64,000 nucleotides of DNA, from contig CAJNDS010002157.1 of assembly GCA_905221605.1 (NCBI GenBank), positions 1,124,501 to 1,188,500 on the forward strand. The letters run 5' to 3'. The notes below the pieces were generated by a model. The model was given only the letters and a program-made list of their open reading frames with translations, had not been told where the DNA came from and did not search any database. Below, piece after piece: positions 19,261-30,194 of this stretch. Source of the DNA: Symbiodinium natans. Lineage: Eukaryota > Sar > Dinophyceae > Suessiales > Symbiodiniaceae. Position 1 is the first letter of the stretch. Every line of letters begins with the position of its first letter. The position numbers and the translations under genes are program-made.

Positions 19261-19457
19261 CTTACGACTCTTGCGGCTCCTAGGGTTTAGGGTTTAGGGC
19301 TTAGGGTTGAGGGCTTAGGGTGTAGGGCTTAGGGTTTAGGGTTTCGGGATTAGGGTTTAGGGTTTAGGGTTTAGGGTTTAGGGTTTAGGGTTTAGGGTTT
19401 AGGGTTTAGGGTTTAGGGTTTAGGGTTTGGGGCTTAGGGCTTAGCGTGACTCAGGAC

Positions 19458-19559
19458 CCTTCCCCGTTGCAAGCGTGCCGGCCGCACGAAGTAGGCCACG
19501 GCCTTCGGAATGGTGAGCCGCCCAGCTGAGAGGGCCGCCACGCGAGTTTGTCGAGTGAC
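19458..19559 (-). CDS. 102-nt exon, zone G1
   Basis: Acceptor GTGAG|GTC and donor GAAGG|GTCC. It reads VTRQTRVAALSAGRLTIPKA followed by VAYFVRPARLQRG. Protein-like in one frame only. Telomere-like repeats with a GGGTTTGCA variant lie on the upstream side. Confidence 0.6.
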
Positions 19560-19667
19560 CTCACATGCAGGGTTTGCAGGGTTTGCAGGGTTTAGGGTTT
19601 AGGGTTTAGGGTTTAGGGTTTAGGGTCTAGGGTTTAGGGTTTAGGGTTCAGGATGCAGCGTTTGAGG

Positions 19668-19776
19668 TTGGGATGTTCCCCCTTAATAACTTATTCTAAC
19701 AGTCCTTAACAGGGATGCTACCGGGGGGTACAATAATCCCTACTACGGACAGTTAGTTGTTGGGGGAATATCCCAA
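19668..19776. mobile_element. TIR element, family B copy 1 (109 bp)
   Basis: TTGGGATGTTCCCCC at one end and its near-complement TTGGGATATTCCCCC at the other, with inverted similarity continuing for about 45 bp (TAACAGTCC / TAACTGTCC). Same family as 50884-51003 and 58045-58149. Confidence 0.65.
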
Positions 19777-20013
19777 GTTTAATGGCTTTAATGGCTTTAA
19801 GGGTTCTCACGCTTTAAGTGTTTAAGGGCTTCAGGAAGGCTTCAGGGCTCAAGGGATCAAGGGCCTAGTGTTCTGGGTTTAAGGCCTTAAGGGTCTAGGG
19901 TTGAAGGATTTAGGGTTGTTCCTGATCCCTAAACCCTAAACCCTAAACCCTAAACCCTAAACCCTAAACCCTAAACCCTAAACCCTAAACCCTAAACCCT
20001 AAACCCTGCTTGC

Positions 20014-20068
20014 CTTCACAAGGCCGAAGGCCAGGAGGATCACTGCCAGGCCGCCGAACCAAACAAAC
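20014..20068 (-). CDS. Transmembrane-helix exon, zone G1
   Basis: Acceptor CTTGAG|G, donor GTGAAG|GC. Reads FVWFGGLAVILLAFGLVK, a single hydrophobic helix, which suggests the host gene encodes a membrane protein. Directly flanked by CCCTAAA and TTTAGGG arrays. Confidence 0.6.
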
Positions 20069-21026
20069 CTCAAGCCACAGCTAGGGTTTAGGGTTTAGGG
20101 TTTAGGGTTTAGGGTTTAGGGTTTAGGGTTTAGGGTTTAGGGTTTAGGGTTTAGGGTTTAGGGTTTGGGGTTTAGGGTTTCGGGTTTCGGGTCTAGGGTT
20201 TGGGTTTAGGAGGTTAGGGTTAAGGTGAAAATTTTGCGTGCAATTCTGTGGTAGCACAGGTATTGGAAGGAGGAACGAGGAAGAAAGCCACAAGTGGGCC
20301 CTCCGGAAAGGGTTTAGGGAGCCAAGTTCAGATGGCAACTAGGAGGCTTGGTTTCTGGGATGTTGAGTTGTGGGCTCCTGGGATAGGGTTTGGGGTTTAG
20401 GGTTTAGGGTTTAGGTTTGAGGGTTTAGGGTTTAGGGTTGTAGAGTTAGTGCAGAAAACCGGCATTGTGGATACCCCAACCCACCAGAGACTGCAAAGTC
20501 CCTTTAGTTCAGGAATGCCCTAAACCCTAAACCTTAAACCCTAAGGAAACCCTTCTTCAGCGGCTACTTGAGGGTCTACAGTGTAGGACCTGGGGCTTCA
20601 ATCATCTCCGCAAGCAAAAACTGAGAACCCAAAACCCTAAACCCTAAAACCCTCTTCCTTGATGACAGGTGGGGGCGGTCTCTGAATAACTCCTGAACCT
20701 AAACTCCTAAACCCTACTAAGCCCCAAAAACCCTGAACTCCTAAACTCCTAAAGCCATCCTTTCCACCCTCAACTCCTCAACTCCTAAGCCCTACTGAGC
20801 CCGAAAAGCCCTGAACTCATGAAACCCTAAACTCCTGCACTCTAAACTCCTAAACCCTCAACTCCAACCACCCTGAACCCTCAACCCTAAAACTCCTAAA
20901 CCCTAAACCCTGAAGTGACCAGGTTTTAGGGTTTGAGGTTCCTGGCAACCCTGAACCGTATACCCTAACCTCCTAACACTCCTAAACCCTAAACAACCCA
21001 AAACCCTAAACCCTAAACCCGACATC

Positions 21027-21080
21027 CTCAACCAACTCAGCATCCGGCAGGGAGGGGAGAGACCCATCCACGTTGTAGAC
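21027..21080 (-). CDS. 54-nt exon, zone G1
   Basis: Phase 0 at both ends, CCCCAG|GTC and GTTGAG|GA. Reads VYNVDGSLPSLPDAELVE. Confidence 0.55.
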
Positions 21081-21512
21081 CTGGGGTCCGCCAGATTATG
21101 CCCTAAACCCTAAAACCTGAACCCTGAACCCCTAAACCCTAAACCCTAAGCCCTAAACCCTAAACCAGAGTTCGGCCCTGCTTCGCTTGTGGCTTGGGGT
21201 CTGGGCCGATTTTGGGGTTGGGGGATTCTTTGTTGTTTTGTTGGTTTGGGGGGGGGGGGGGTGGTCTTTGTTGGGTTGAGGGCGTTTTGTGGCTCAGGTT
21301 TTTTCTGGGCTGAGGCTTTCTGGGGTTGAGGGCGTTTTGGGCTTGGGGCAATTGGGTGTAGGTTTTGTTTTGGCTTTTTGGGGCTTAGGATTCTTGGGTT
21401 TAGGGTTTAGGGTTTAGGGTTTAGGGTTTAGGGTTTAGGGTTTAGGGTTTAGGGCTTAGGGTTTAGGGTTTAGGGTTTAGGGCTTAGGATTGAGGGGCCG
21501 AAACTCCAAAAC

Positions 21513-21558
21513 TTGAAGTGAGCGCTGGGAGCTTGGCATGTAGGTGGCTCGGTAAGAC
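21513..21558 (-). CDS. Exon, zone G1
   Basis: Acceptor CCGAG|G, donor TTCAA|GTTTTG, reading SYRATYMPSSQRSLQ. Confidence 0.5.
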
Positions 21559-21984
21559 CTCGGCTGGCGCATGGGAAACCACGTTGCAGGGGGACGGGGG
21601 TTTAGGATTTCGGGTTTGGGGTGTCGGGTTTTAGGGCTGCGGGTTTTAGGGTTTCGGGTTTGTGGTTTGACAAGTTTGTTCGTGTGTGGGGTTTAGGGTT
21701 TGGGGATTGGGTGTCTTGCGTGGGGGCCGAGGGGACGGGGGGGGGGGGAAATGACGGTCCCTGTGCTGAGGTCTCTGTTATACATGTTCGTGATGGCTTC
21801 GAGTAGAATTCTGCAACAACCAGGCCCTTGCACTCCTTGCCTTCCCCACACCCTTCCCGAAGACCCAGGCCGAAATCCCAGCCTCCCACACCTAAACCCT
21901 AAAAACCCTGGAAACCCTAAACCCTAAACCCCAACCCCCAAACCCAAACCCCAAACCCTAAACCCCAAACCCTAAACCCTAAGC

Positions 21985-22057
21985 CCTTGCCAAGGTGCAC
22001 AGTAGCAGGGCGGAGTGACGTCCGGCGCGGGTTCAGGGTAGAAGTAGTGGAATGCGC
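21985..22057 (-). CDS. 73-nt exon, zone G1
   Basis: Acceptor CACGAG|GC and a GC donor at GCAAGG|GC. Best frame AFHYFYPEPAPDVTPPCYCA then PWQ, with two Cys. Another frame is open but less protein-like. Confidence 0.5.
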
Positions 22058-22768
22058 CTCGTGAAGGGTGGCGGGGGGGGGGAGTGGGGTGGCTAAACCC
22101 TAAACCCTAAACCCTAAACCCTAAACCCTAAACCCAAACCCTAAACAGTCCAACCCTCCCCGGGGGGGGGGGGGCAAGGGCCTAAACTTAAACCCTAAAC
22201 CCTGAGCATCGGGTGTAGGGGTTTAGGTGTAGGGGTTTAGGATTCATGAATTCGGCTCACCTTATGTAGGAATTCCCTCCAAGATGCCCAAAAGCTTTGG
22301 GTCACCCTAGCCAGCCACCCCAGAGTAGCCGAAGGTAGCAAGAATCCCCGGTCGTAACAACAGCGGCACCCTCGGGCTGAAACGCCACACCCTAAGCCCC
22401 CCCAAACCCTAGACCCTAAACCCTAACCCCCAAACCCTAAACCCCAAACCCTAAAGCCTAAACCCTAAACCCCAAACCCTAGACCGTAAACTTCTCTTGT
22501 CCAGTTTCCAGGGGCTTCTCCAAGGCAAACCCCTTTTTTTGGAGAACGTGTAGGCGCAGTCTGGGGTTCAGGGTTTGGGGATCTCTTTAGGGCTTTGGGT
22601 GTCAGGTTCAGGGTGTAGGGTTGAGGGGCTAGGGTTCAGGGCTTAGGGATTTTTAGGGTCTTGGGTTTCAGGTTGAGGGTTTCGTAGTTGAAAAATTTTT
22701 GGGGGTTTACCCTAAACCCTAAACCCCAAACCCTAAACCCTAAACCGCCTCTCTTGGCTTAGGGATTC

Positions 22769-22816
22769 CGAGGTCGGGTGCTGCGGTTCTAGGCTCCTGT
22801 TTGCCCGGGCGGAAGC
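22769..22816 (-). CDS. Exon, zone G1
   Basis: 48 nt after GCTCAG|GC, phase 0, reading ASARANRSLEPQHPTS before a GA-type donor. Confidence 0.4.
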
Positions 22817-22992
22817 CTGAGCCCTGAAACTCGGGAGTAAGGCCCGGGATACCCGAAGGGTTCACGGTTTAGGATTTCGGGTTTAGGGTTTAGAGTTTAG
22901 GGCTTGGGGTTTAGGTTTAGGGGGCGTTTAGGGTTTCAAGTCTAGGGGTTTCAGGGCTTAGGATCTTAGGGTTGGGGCTTCAGGGTCCAATC

Positions 22993-23036
22993 CTTGCATT
23001 CATGCCCGGGAGGCTCAGATCCGGTGTGATGTAATT
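22993..23036 (-). CDS. Short exon, zone G1
   Basis: Reads NYITPDLSLPGMNA between CAAG| and CAAG|GA. Confidence 0.4.
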
Positions 23037-23217
23037 CTTGATTTAGGGTTTAGGGTTTAGGGTTTAGGGTGTAGGGTTTAGGGTTTAGGGTTAGGCTTTA
23101 GGGTTAGGGGTTAGGGGTTAGGGGCTAGGGGCTTAGGGGCTTAGGGTTTAGGATGTTGGGTTTTAGGGTTTACGGGGCGTTCAGGGCCTAGGGCTGGCTG
23201 TACTCTGCACAGCGCAC

Positions 23218-23247
23218 CTGTCTGGCGTCGCGCCGAGAAGGGCAGAC
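23218..23247 (-). CDS. Short exon, zone G1
   Basis: 30 nt between AGACAG|GTC and AGACAG|GTGCGC. The same frame extends through DMNGKTGLPFSARRQTGALC, so the real exon may be longer. Confidence 0.35.
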
Positions 23248-23613
23248 CTGTCTTGCCATTCATGTCAGATGTGTCGGGAAACCCTAAACCCTAAGTCCTA
23301 AGCCCTAAATCCTAAACCCTAAACCCGAAACCCTAAACCCTAAATCCTAAACCCTGAACACTAAACCCTAAACCCTATCATATGGTACCCTAAGCCCCAA
23401 ACTCTCAAACCCCTTCAGGGCCCTACGGTCTGTTGGGGATGCTTTGCCCAGGTTCTCCGAGCCACCCTCCCTAAAAGCCCAGAAGCCGAGAGCCCCGAAC
23501 CCTAAACCCTAAACCCTAAACCCTAAACGCCTAACCCCCAACACGGGTCCCAGCAGCTCGGGGAGTGAATGTCTCGTGCTCGAGCGAGTTTTCGGGGTTT
23601 AGGGTTTAGGGTG

Positions 23614-23697
23614 TAAGGTTCAGGGTTCAGGGTTCAGGGTTCAGGGTTCAGGGTTCAGGGTTCAGGGTTCAGGGTTCAGGGTTCAGGGTTCAGGGTT
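23614..23697 (+). repeat. GGGTTCA-homogenised telomere variant array
   Basis: About eleven TTCAGGG units in a row embedded in TTTAGGG. A second such array is at 24151-24243. Confidence 0.85.
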
Positions 23698-24031
23698 TAG
23701 GGTTTAGGGTTTAGGGTTTAGGGTTTAGGGTTTAGGGTTCCGGGTTCAGCGTTCATGGTGCTTTGAGAATATTTAGGGCTCAGGGTTCAGCGGGGGCTCT
23801 GCGCCGAGATCGTCTGGGGATTGGGGGTCCGAGCTTCAAGAGCGACTGAAAAACCCTAACCCTAATTAGTGTCCACCTGAGATGAAAGCAGAAACCCCAA
23901 ACCCTAAACCCTAAAACCCCAAACCCCTAACCCCAAACCCCAAGCCCCAAGCCCTAAACCCCTAACCCTAAACCCTAAACCCCAAACCCTAAACCCTAAA
24001 CCCGAAACCCTAAACCCTAAACCCCAATTAC

Positions 24032-24082
24032 GAAGATCAAGGTAGATGAGCCGCAGAAGCTCCATTCCAGGTGCTGGATCAC
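24032..24082 (-). CDS. 51-nt exon, zone G1
   Basis: Phase 0 at both ends. Acceptor CGCGAG|GTG, donor ATCTTC|GTAATT. Reads VIQHLEWSFCGSSTLIF. The frame also extends upstream as QPLNDCSPRE, so the 5' edge may be further right. Confidence 0.55.
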
Positions 24083-24684
24083 CTCGCGCGGGCTGCAATC
24101 GTTCAGGGGCTGACAGAGGCGTAGGGGTTAGGGTTTAGGGTTTAGGGTTTAGGGTTAAGGGTTCAGGGTTCAGGGTTCAGGGTTCAGGGTTCAGGGTTCA
24201 GGGTCAGGGTTCAGGGTTCAGGGTTCAGGGTTCAGGGTTCAGGGTTTAGGGTTTAGGGTTTAGGGTTTAGGGTTTAGGGTTTAGGGTTTAGGGTTTAGGG
24301 TTTAGGGTTTAGGGTTTAGGGTTTAGGGTTTAGAGTCTAGGGTTTAGGGTTTGGGGTTTAGGGTTTGGGGTTTAGGGTTTTGGATCAGATGTTGGGTTTG
24401 GGAGTTGGGGTTTCGGTGTCAGTAGACACACAAACCCTGAGCTCTCCAATTAAGCCTCTTTAGTGAGAAAGAACACTCCTTCCCATTCGTACGTACCTTA
24501 ACCCTAAACCCTATACCTTAAGCCCTAAACCCTAAACCCTAAGCCCTAAACCCTAAGCCCTGGACGACCAGAATTTCCAGGAGCAGGGCCCCTAAATCCG
24601 AAACCCTAAACCCTAAAACCTAAACCCGAAACCCTAAACCCTAAACTCTAAACCCTAAACCCTAAACCCTACCCCCTCTCACAC

Positions 24685-24727
24685 CTCGGAGTCGTCCCAG
24701 CGTGGGCGAACACAGCTGTGAAGGAAC
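24685..24727 (-). CDS. 43-nt exon, zone G1
   Basis: CTGGAG|G to TCCGAG|GTGTGA, reading FLHSCVRPRWDDSE. Most 5' exon I can assign below the gene end at 25151. Confidence 0.5.
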
Positions 24728-25150
24728 CTCCAGGGCCGCTTCAGAGGGTTTAGGGTTAGGGGTTTAGGGTTTAGGGTTTAGGGTTTAGGGTTTAGGGTTT
24801 AGGGTTTAGGGTTTAGGGTTTAGGGTTTAGGGTTTAGGGTTTAGGGTTTAGGGTTTAGGGTTTAGGGGGGATAGGGTTTAGTGGTTTAGGTTTAGGGTTT
24901 AGGGTTGGGGGCCTGGGGTTGAGGGGTTGAGGGGTTCGGGTTTACCCGCATTTTTTTCCTCTTACGGCCTGGGAGTCTGAAGCTAGGGACCATGGGCTTT
25001 ATGGACACAACTGCAGCGGATCATATCAAGGATAGCTGCAGAATTGTCCGTATTGTTAAGGGGTATAGCAGGAGGGACCCCTAGAAGGGGCCCTGAATCT
25101 TATTCCCCTATATAACCTCTTGTAACCCGTAGATATGCCTTTGTCAGTCC

Positions 25151-25243
25151 CTATTTCTTGAGTCCCTTGAGGACGATGCCGCGTCTGCAGCCGTGGCGCC
25201 AGTTCGTGTGAGACACAACGCCCAGGAACTCGTCAGGAACCAC
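25151..25243 (-). CDS. C-terminal exon with stop, gene zone G2
   Basis: Starts after CACCTCAG|G, reads VVPDEFLGVVSHTNWRHGCR then RGIVLKGLKK and ends at TAG (25151-25153). A clear gene 3' end. The basic C-terminus has no recognised motif. Exons of the same gene should lie to the right. Confidence 0.65.
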   Translation of the reverse strand: MVPDEFLGVVSHTNWRHGCRRGIVLKGLKK

Positions 25244-25984
25244 CTGAGGTGCGGAGCATGATTCCCTAAACCCTAAAGCCCAAAACCCAACTTAAATGCC
25301 CAAACCCTTAACCCTCAACCCTCAACCGCCTACACCCCAAACCCGAAACTCCAAACCCCTTGTTTGCTCCTGTGCTGAGTGCCCCTGAGTTGAGCTTTTC
25401 ACGAAACCCTAAATCCTAAACCCTAAACCCTAAACCCTAGACCCGAAACCCTCAGATGAGTTAAAGCCTAAACCCTAAACCCTAAACCCCAAACCCCAAA
25501 CCCCAAACCCCAAACCCTAAACCCTAACCCCTAAACCCTAAACCCTAAACCCTAAACCCTAAACTTGCCCTAAACCCTAGTTAGGGCCCCGGCGTCGGTT
25601 TGCCGGAGCAGCCCAGAGGGCCTGAGAGGAGCCCAGGAGGGGCACAACATGGATGATGGGATGCTAGGATTTAGGGTTTGGGGTTTACGGTTTAGGGTTT
25701 AGGGTTAGGGTTTAGGGTTTAGGATTTAGGGTTTAGGGTTTAGGGTTTAGGGTTTAGGGTTTAGGGTTTAGGAGTTTAGGGTTTAGGGGTCAGGGTTTAG
25801 GGTTTAGGGTTTAGGGTTTCGGGCTTTGGGGTTTAGGGTTTAGGGTTTAGGGTTTCGGGAACTTAGGTGTCTGGGTTTTCTGGTTTAGCCTTTCCTTATG
25901 TCTGGGGCCTAGCACATGGGATGTTGGGAAGGGGGAGGGGGGGGAGCCAAACTCCAAACCCCCACATCCAAAACCCCTAAGCCC

Positions 25985-26035
25985 GTGGCTCGCCACAGAA
26001 GGTCTGCATGATGTCGCTGTCACCGTTGGTCTGCA
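25985..26035 (-). CDS. Exon, zone G2 (approximate ends)
   Basis: Reads LQTNGDSDIMQTFCGEPRA after a CTGCAG acceptor. TTTGGGG/TTTAGGG-rich repeat follows on the right. Confidence 0.5.
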
Positions 26036-26468
26036 GATAGCTTGGGTTTGGGGCTTAGGGTCTAGGGTTTAGGGTGGGGAGTTTAGGAGTTTGGGGGTTT
26101 AGGGTTTGGGAGTTTAGGAGTTTGGGGGTTTGGGGTTTACGGGTCTAGGAGTGGTGGGGGTTTTGGGAGTTGGGGAGTTTGGGAGTTTGGGAATTCGGGG
26201 GTTTGGGGTTTACAGGTTTATGGTGTTCGGAGTTTGGGAGTTTGGGGTGTTGGGGTTTAGGGCCTTTAGGGTATACGGGCTTAGGGGTTCAGGCGTTTCG
26301 GGGTTTAGGTTGACTCGAAATCCTCGCGAAAGCGCCGACGCGACCTTAAACCACCCGGTTGCTTGCGCAACCAACTCAGCAGCTGCCGTGCAAGAGCTTC
26401 TTGGCTGACAGAGAAACTGGTTAAGCGATCTTGCCGCCGTGTCGTCGGAAAGTGCACTGCCCAAGATC

Positions 26469-26867
26469 TTACTTCTCCATGGGCTCTTTCGGACTTTGCG
26501 CCCACAAACACGCAGCACACACTGCGCTTCTGGCCACCAACTTACCACCCTTACCCTCTCTCAAGTGCCACGGAGCGTGCCCTTCCTCTGGAGGCCGCTT
26601 GCCCCCGCAGTCCTTACAATCCACAGGGATGTTAGTCCCACTTGGATTGTTCGCCTTCCGCTTGCCCAGCACTGCAACAAGGCGCTTGCGAAGATAGTCT
26701 TCTGTGGCCAAAAGATCGGCTTCGGATGTTTTTTCTTCTAAACGGCGAAGTCTTTTGAGTATGCACTTTCGCTCCGAGCCCAAACGGACTACGAAAAAAA
26801 GCTTTGGCATCTCCCCGCTGCACGGCCGTGCTAGGTTCTGCCGGGCAAGAAGTACACAAGTAAACAT
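26469..26867 (-). CDS. Hypothetical protein with a Cys-pair finger, zone G2
   Basis: 132 codons open with stop at 26469-26471. A charged helix (RRLEEKTSEADLLATEDYLR, KRLVAVLGKRKANNPSG) is followed by two Cys pairs, CKDCGGKRPPEEGH and CAACLWAQ, that could bind one zinc. This is the only long non-repetitive block in the zone (26310-26990). Whether it is one exon of the gene ending at 25151 or a separate gene or mobile-element fragment is not decided. The antisense frames are also open but less ordered. Confidence 0.5.
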   Translation of the reverse strand: MFTCVLLARQNLARPCSGEMPKLFFVVRLGSERKCILKRLRRLEEKTSEADLLATEDYLRKRLVAVLGKRKANNPSGTNIPVDCKDCGGKRPPEEGHAPWHLREGKGGKLVARSAVCAACLWAQSPKEPMEK

Positions 26868-27066
26868 GAAAATGTATACACATCTGTATCCTTTCGTATG
26901 TGTCTAATTCTACCTATATATGTATATGTTTATTTATTTTTTTGTAACTGCTTATTTCGGAATCCCCAAGGTCACGCCGCCGCGGGGCGACTTTAAACAA
27001 GGCGGCACGACTTAACCCTACTACCCAGTAAACCCCAAACCCTAAGCCCTAAGCCGTCGGTCCTGC

Positions 27067-27120
27067 CTTGCACTCTTTGGACTGGCTGCGCCCCCAGTCA
27101 TCGGCATATTCATCCAGGAC
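27067..27120 (-). CDS. 54-nt exon, zone G2
   Basis: Phase 0 at both ends, CCCAG|GTC and TGCAAG|GC, reading VLDEYADDWGRSQSKECK. Textbook example of the exon type in this window: CCCTAAA on one side, TTTAGGG on the other. Confidence 0.6.
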
Positions 27121-27535
27121 CTGGGCATGCTACCATAGGGTTTAGCGCGTGTAGGGTCTAGGGCGTTTAGGGGTTTACGGGGGTTTAGGGGGTTTAGGGG
27201 CCTCAGGGTCTAGGGCGTTTAGGGGCTTTGGGGGGTTTAGGAGGTTTATGGGGTGGCTTATTGACAGAAGAGGTTTGGGTTTCCTTGGGAAGGAAAAGGC
27301 TTTTGTTAAACTTTAGGGTTCGGGTTGAGGGGTTCAGGGTTCAAAGCTTAGGGCTAAGGGTTTGGGGTTTAGGGTGCCAATCCCCACCCCCCCGAGGGTC
27401 CCCCCCCCCTCCCCGACCTCTAGGGTTTAGGGTTTAGGGTTTAGGGTTTAAGGTTTAAGGTTTAGGGTTTACGGTTTAGGGCTTTTGTGGTTTGGGGTTT
27501 TGGGTTCCTGTCAGGATTCTAGCGGTCAAGCACAC

Positions 27536-27580
27536 TCGAAGCGCGTCATGATGGCCTTGTCGATAGTTTCAAGAAAGCAA
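27536..27580 (-). CDS. Exon, zone G2 (approximate 5' end)
   Basis: Reads CFLETIDKAIMTRFE before a GTGTGC donor. Confidence 0.5.
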
Positions 27581-27807
27581 ACCAGAAAAAGGTTTGTGGT
27601 TTAGGGTTTAGGGTTTAGGGTTTAGGGTTTAGGGTTTTGGGTTTAGGGTTTAGGGTCTAGGGTTTAGGGTTTAGGGTTTAGGGTTTAGGGTTTAGGGTTT
27701 AGGGTTTAGGGTTTAGGGTTTAGGGTTTAGGGTTTAGGGTTCGGGTGTAGGGTTGGGCCGCCTAATCTAGCCAAAGAGCCCAATACCCTTAATTAAAGTG
27801 TATGCCC

Positions 27808-28090
27808 TTAAATGCTACTGAGGATCCCTATACAAATCAAGGTATACTCCTGAATTCAGGATGGGGGGGGGCTTCCGAAATTAGGGATACTCTAAACCCT
27901 AAACCCTAAACCCTAAACCCGATTGGGGTCCCTATGATAAAGGAATCCAACTCTTTGGGGATCGATCTTGGGGCTCCCCTATTTTCGTAAACCCCCGTAT
28001 TGAGCCGCTTATCGAGCAACCTCAACTTGCAGAATCTTGAATGCCATTAAGGATCTCTATGTAAATCAAGCTATACTCCTGCATTTAAGG
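27808..28090. repeat. Direct repeat of about 50 bp inside an intron
   Basis: 27810-27858 and 28041-28090 share AGGATCCCTATACAAATCAA-like sequence (AATGCYAYTRAGGAT, CTATACTCCTG). Telomere-type repeats lie between them. Confidence 0.6.
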
Positions 28091-28195
28091 GATAAACCCT
28101 AAACCCTTAACCCTATAAACCCTGTAAACCCGATAAACCCTATAAACCCTAAACCCTAAACCCTAAACCCTTCCCTAAACCCCTTTTTGAGCAAC

Positions 28196-28306
28196 CCTCG
28201 GATTGCACAGCCTCTCTCCAACTCTTCAAGCGTCCGGCCATGCCACCGCAACCGAACTGTTTCGTACGGTTCCAGGCATAGAGGAGCATCTCCTGTGCAT
28301 ACCGGT
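28196..28306 (-). CDS. About 110-nt exon, zone G2
   Basis: Reads EDRYAQEMLLYAWNRTKQFG then CGGMAGRLKSWREAVQSE, ending at GAGG|GTTGC. A second possible acceptor ACAG|G lies at 28292. Strongly protein-like, family not recognised. Confidence 0.6.
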
Positions 28307-28819
28307 CTTCTTGGGGGTTAGGGTTTAGGGTTTCGGGTTTCGGGTTCAGGGCTCAGGGTTTAGGGCAGGCTGTGCAGCTTGATTGGCACCCACTTCCTAT
28401 GCCCATAAACCTGCCAGAAACTGCCCCCGAATGACCCACACAGGTGGTAACTAGGACGGCCTGAAAAACCCTCTGAGACATGTTCCTGAAGATGACCCTC
28501 TTAAGCCCAATAAGGAGAAATGTACCATATCCAAGGGGCCTACCTAGAAACCCTAAACCCCAAACCCTAAACCCTTCATGTGGACCCCAGAAAAAAGACC
28601 CTATTTTGGAGAACCCCCCCCCCCCCCCCCCCCCCCCCGCGTACTGTGAACGTCAGCCGGGTGCAGCCCACTGCTGCCTCTCAAGACAAAAAAAAGAGAT
28701 CATCGTAATGATTCCTAAGAATGACCCAATAGTAGTAGAGGGTACTCTGAACCCAAAACCGAAAATCCCTAAACCCTAAACCCGAAACCCTAAACCCAAA
28801 ACCCTGAACCCCCATTTGA

Positions 28820-28885
28820 GGGCTCTACTTTCTGGATCCTCTCAGGGGTCTGGGCTACTGCACTTCCCGTCCTGTTGCAGCTCAG
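28820..28885 (-). CDS. Exon, zone G2 (approximate)
   Basis: After CGAG|GCC reads PNMVPELQQDGKCSSPDP. The downstream edge is uncertain because TGA follows. Confidence 0.4.
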
Positions 28886-29362
28886 GCACCATGTTCGGCC
28901 TCGGGTTTCGGGTTAAGGAGTTTAGGGTGTAGGGTTTGGAGTTTAGGGTTTGGGGTTTAGGGTTTGGGGTTTAGGGCTTAAGGTTTGGGATTTTTGTAGG
29001 GTTTGGGGTTTCCAGAAATTGTGTAGAGTTTGTGTCCGGAGTCTTGGGCGAGAGTTTTCGGCGGGTTTTGGGCGAAAGTTTTGTTTTTTGCTTTGCGTCT
29101 GGAGGGGGGGTCTGTTGGGTACTTCTTTCTCATGAAATGAACCAGGATATGCATTTAGGGTTTGGGGTTTAGGGTTTACGGGCTTACGGCTTAGGGTTGA
29201 GGGGGGCTCAGGGTTTCGCGTTCGTCCGAGGGCTTAGGGAATGTCGGATTAGGTGCTTGGGGTTTGGGTGTGGGGTTTAGGGTTCATGTGTGGAGTTTGC
29301 GGGGGTTGGGTTAGGGTTAGAAGCCCAAGCCTGATAAAGTCTTTTGTTGGTGCCCAGGTAAC

Positions 29363-29414
29363 CTTTAAAATGGGAGAATGCCCATTCTTGCCTAGTGGGG
29401 TCCATGAAGGGCGC
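29363..29414 (-). CDS. 52-nt exon, zone G2
   Basis: TTCCAG|GC to AAAG|GTTACC. Two frames are open: APFMDPTRQEWAFSHFK or RPSWTPLGKNGHSPILK. Both edges match AG|G. Confidence 0.55.
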
Positions 29415-29480
29415 CTGGAAAAAGGCGCGAACAACAAACCCTAAAACCCTAAACCCTAACACCCTAACACCCTGAACTGA

Positions 29481-29821
29481 GAGGTTCATGGTACTTAGTG
29501 GGTTTAAGGTTTAGGGTTGAGGGTTTAGGGTTTAGGGTTTAGGGTTTAGGGTCTAGGGTCTAGGGTTTAGGGTTTAGGGTTTAGAGTTTAGGGTTTAGGG
29601 TTTAGGGTTTAGGGTTTAGGGTTTAGGGTTTAGGGTTTAGGGTTTAGGGTTTAGGGTTTAGGGTTTAGGGTTTAGGGTTTATAACTGTACTTATAACTTA
29701 TATCCCAATTGTAAGTCCCCTGAGTCTAGTTACCTACGCTATAGTTGGGTTATAAGTACAAATCTCTAAACCCTAAACCCTAAACCCTAAACCTTAAACC
29801 CACTAAGTGCCATGAACCTCC
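29481..29821. mobile_element. TIR element carrying telomere repeats inside both arms
   Basis: The left arm GAGGTTCATGGTACTTAGTG continues as GGGTTTAAGG then a long TTTAGGG tract. The right arm is its inverted copy with only three or four repeat units. The middle (29682-29765) contains TATAACTGTACTTATAAC, shared with the 140-bp elements at 33927 and 35380. The right terminus coincides with the splice donor of the exon ending at 29818 (GGGAG|GTTCATGG), so the element behaves as an intron. Confidence 0.65.
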
Positions 29822-29877
29822 CAGTAGGGCAGAGGGTCCTGGGTTCAGCTTAGCGATCTCCCGAGGTTGTGCGTGGT
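29818..29877 (-). CDS. 60-nt exon, zone G2, donor formed by the TIR
   Basis: Starts after CCCAG|, reads HAQPREIAKLNPGPSALLG in its best frame, and ends GGGAG|GTTCATGG, where the intron begins exactly at the end of the TIR element 29481-29821. Confidence 0.55.
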
Positions 29878-30194
29878 CTGGGACGTTTAGGGTTTTAGGG
29901 TCTGGGGTTTAGGGTTTAGGGTTTAGGGTTTAGGGTTTAGGGTTTAGGGTTTAGGGTTTAGGGTTTGGGGTTTGGGGTTTGGGGTTTGGGGTTTGTGGTT
30001 TAGGGGGGGTTTTCCCGACTCCTCTGCGTGCGTTTGGGGGGGGCCCTACAGAAACCCTTCGCTTCTATGGGCTAGTCGGTTATACAAGGACTCGGGCGCA
30101 TAGAACTTACAGATTCTTCAGGGTTTAGGGTTTAGGGTTTAGGGTTTAGGGTTTAGGGTTTAGGGTTTAGGGTTTAGGGTTTAGGGTTTAGGGT

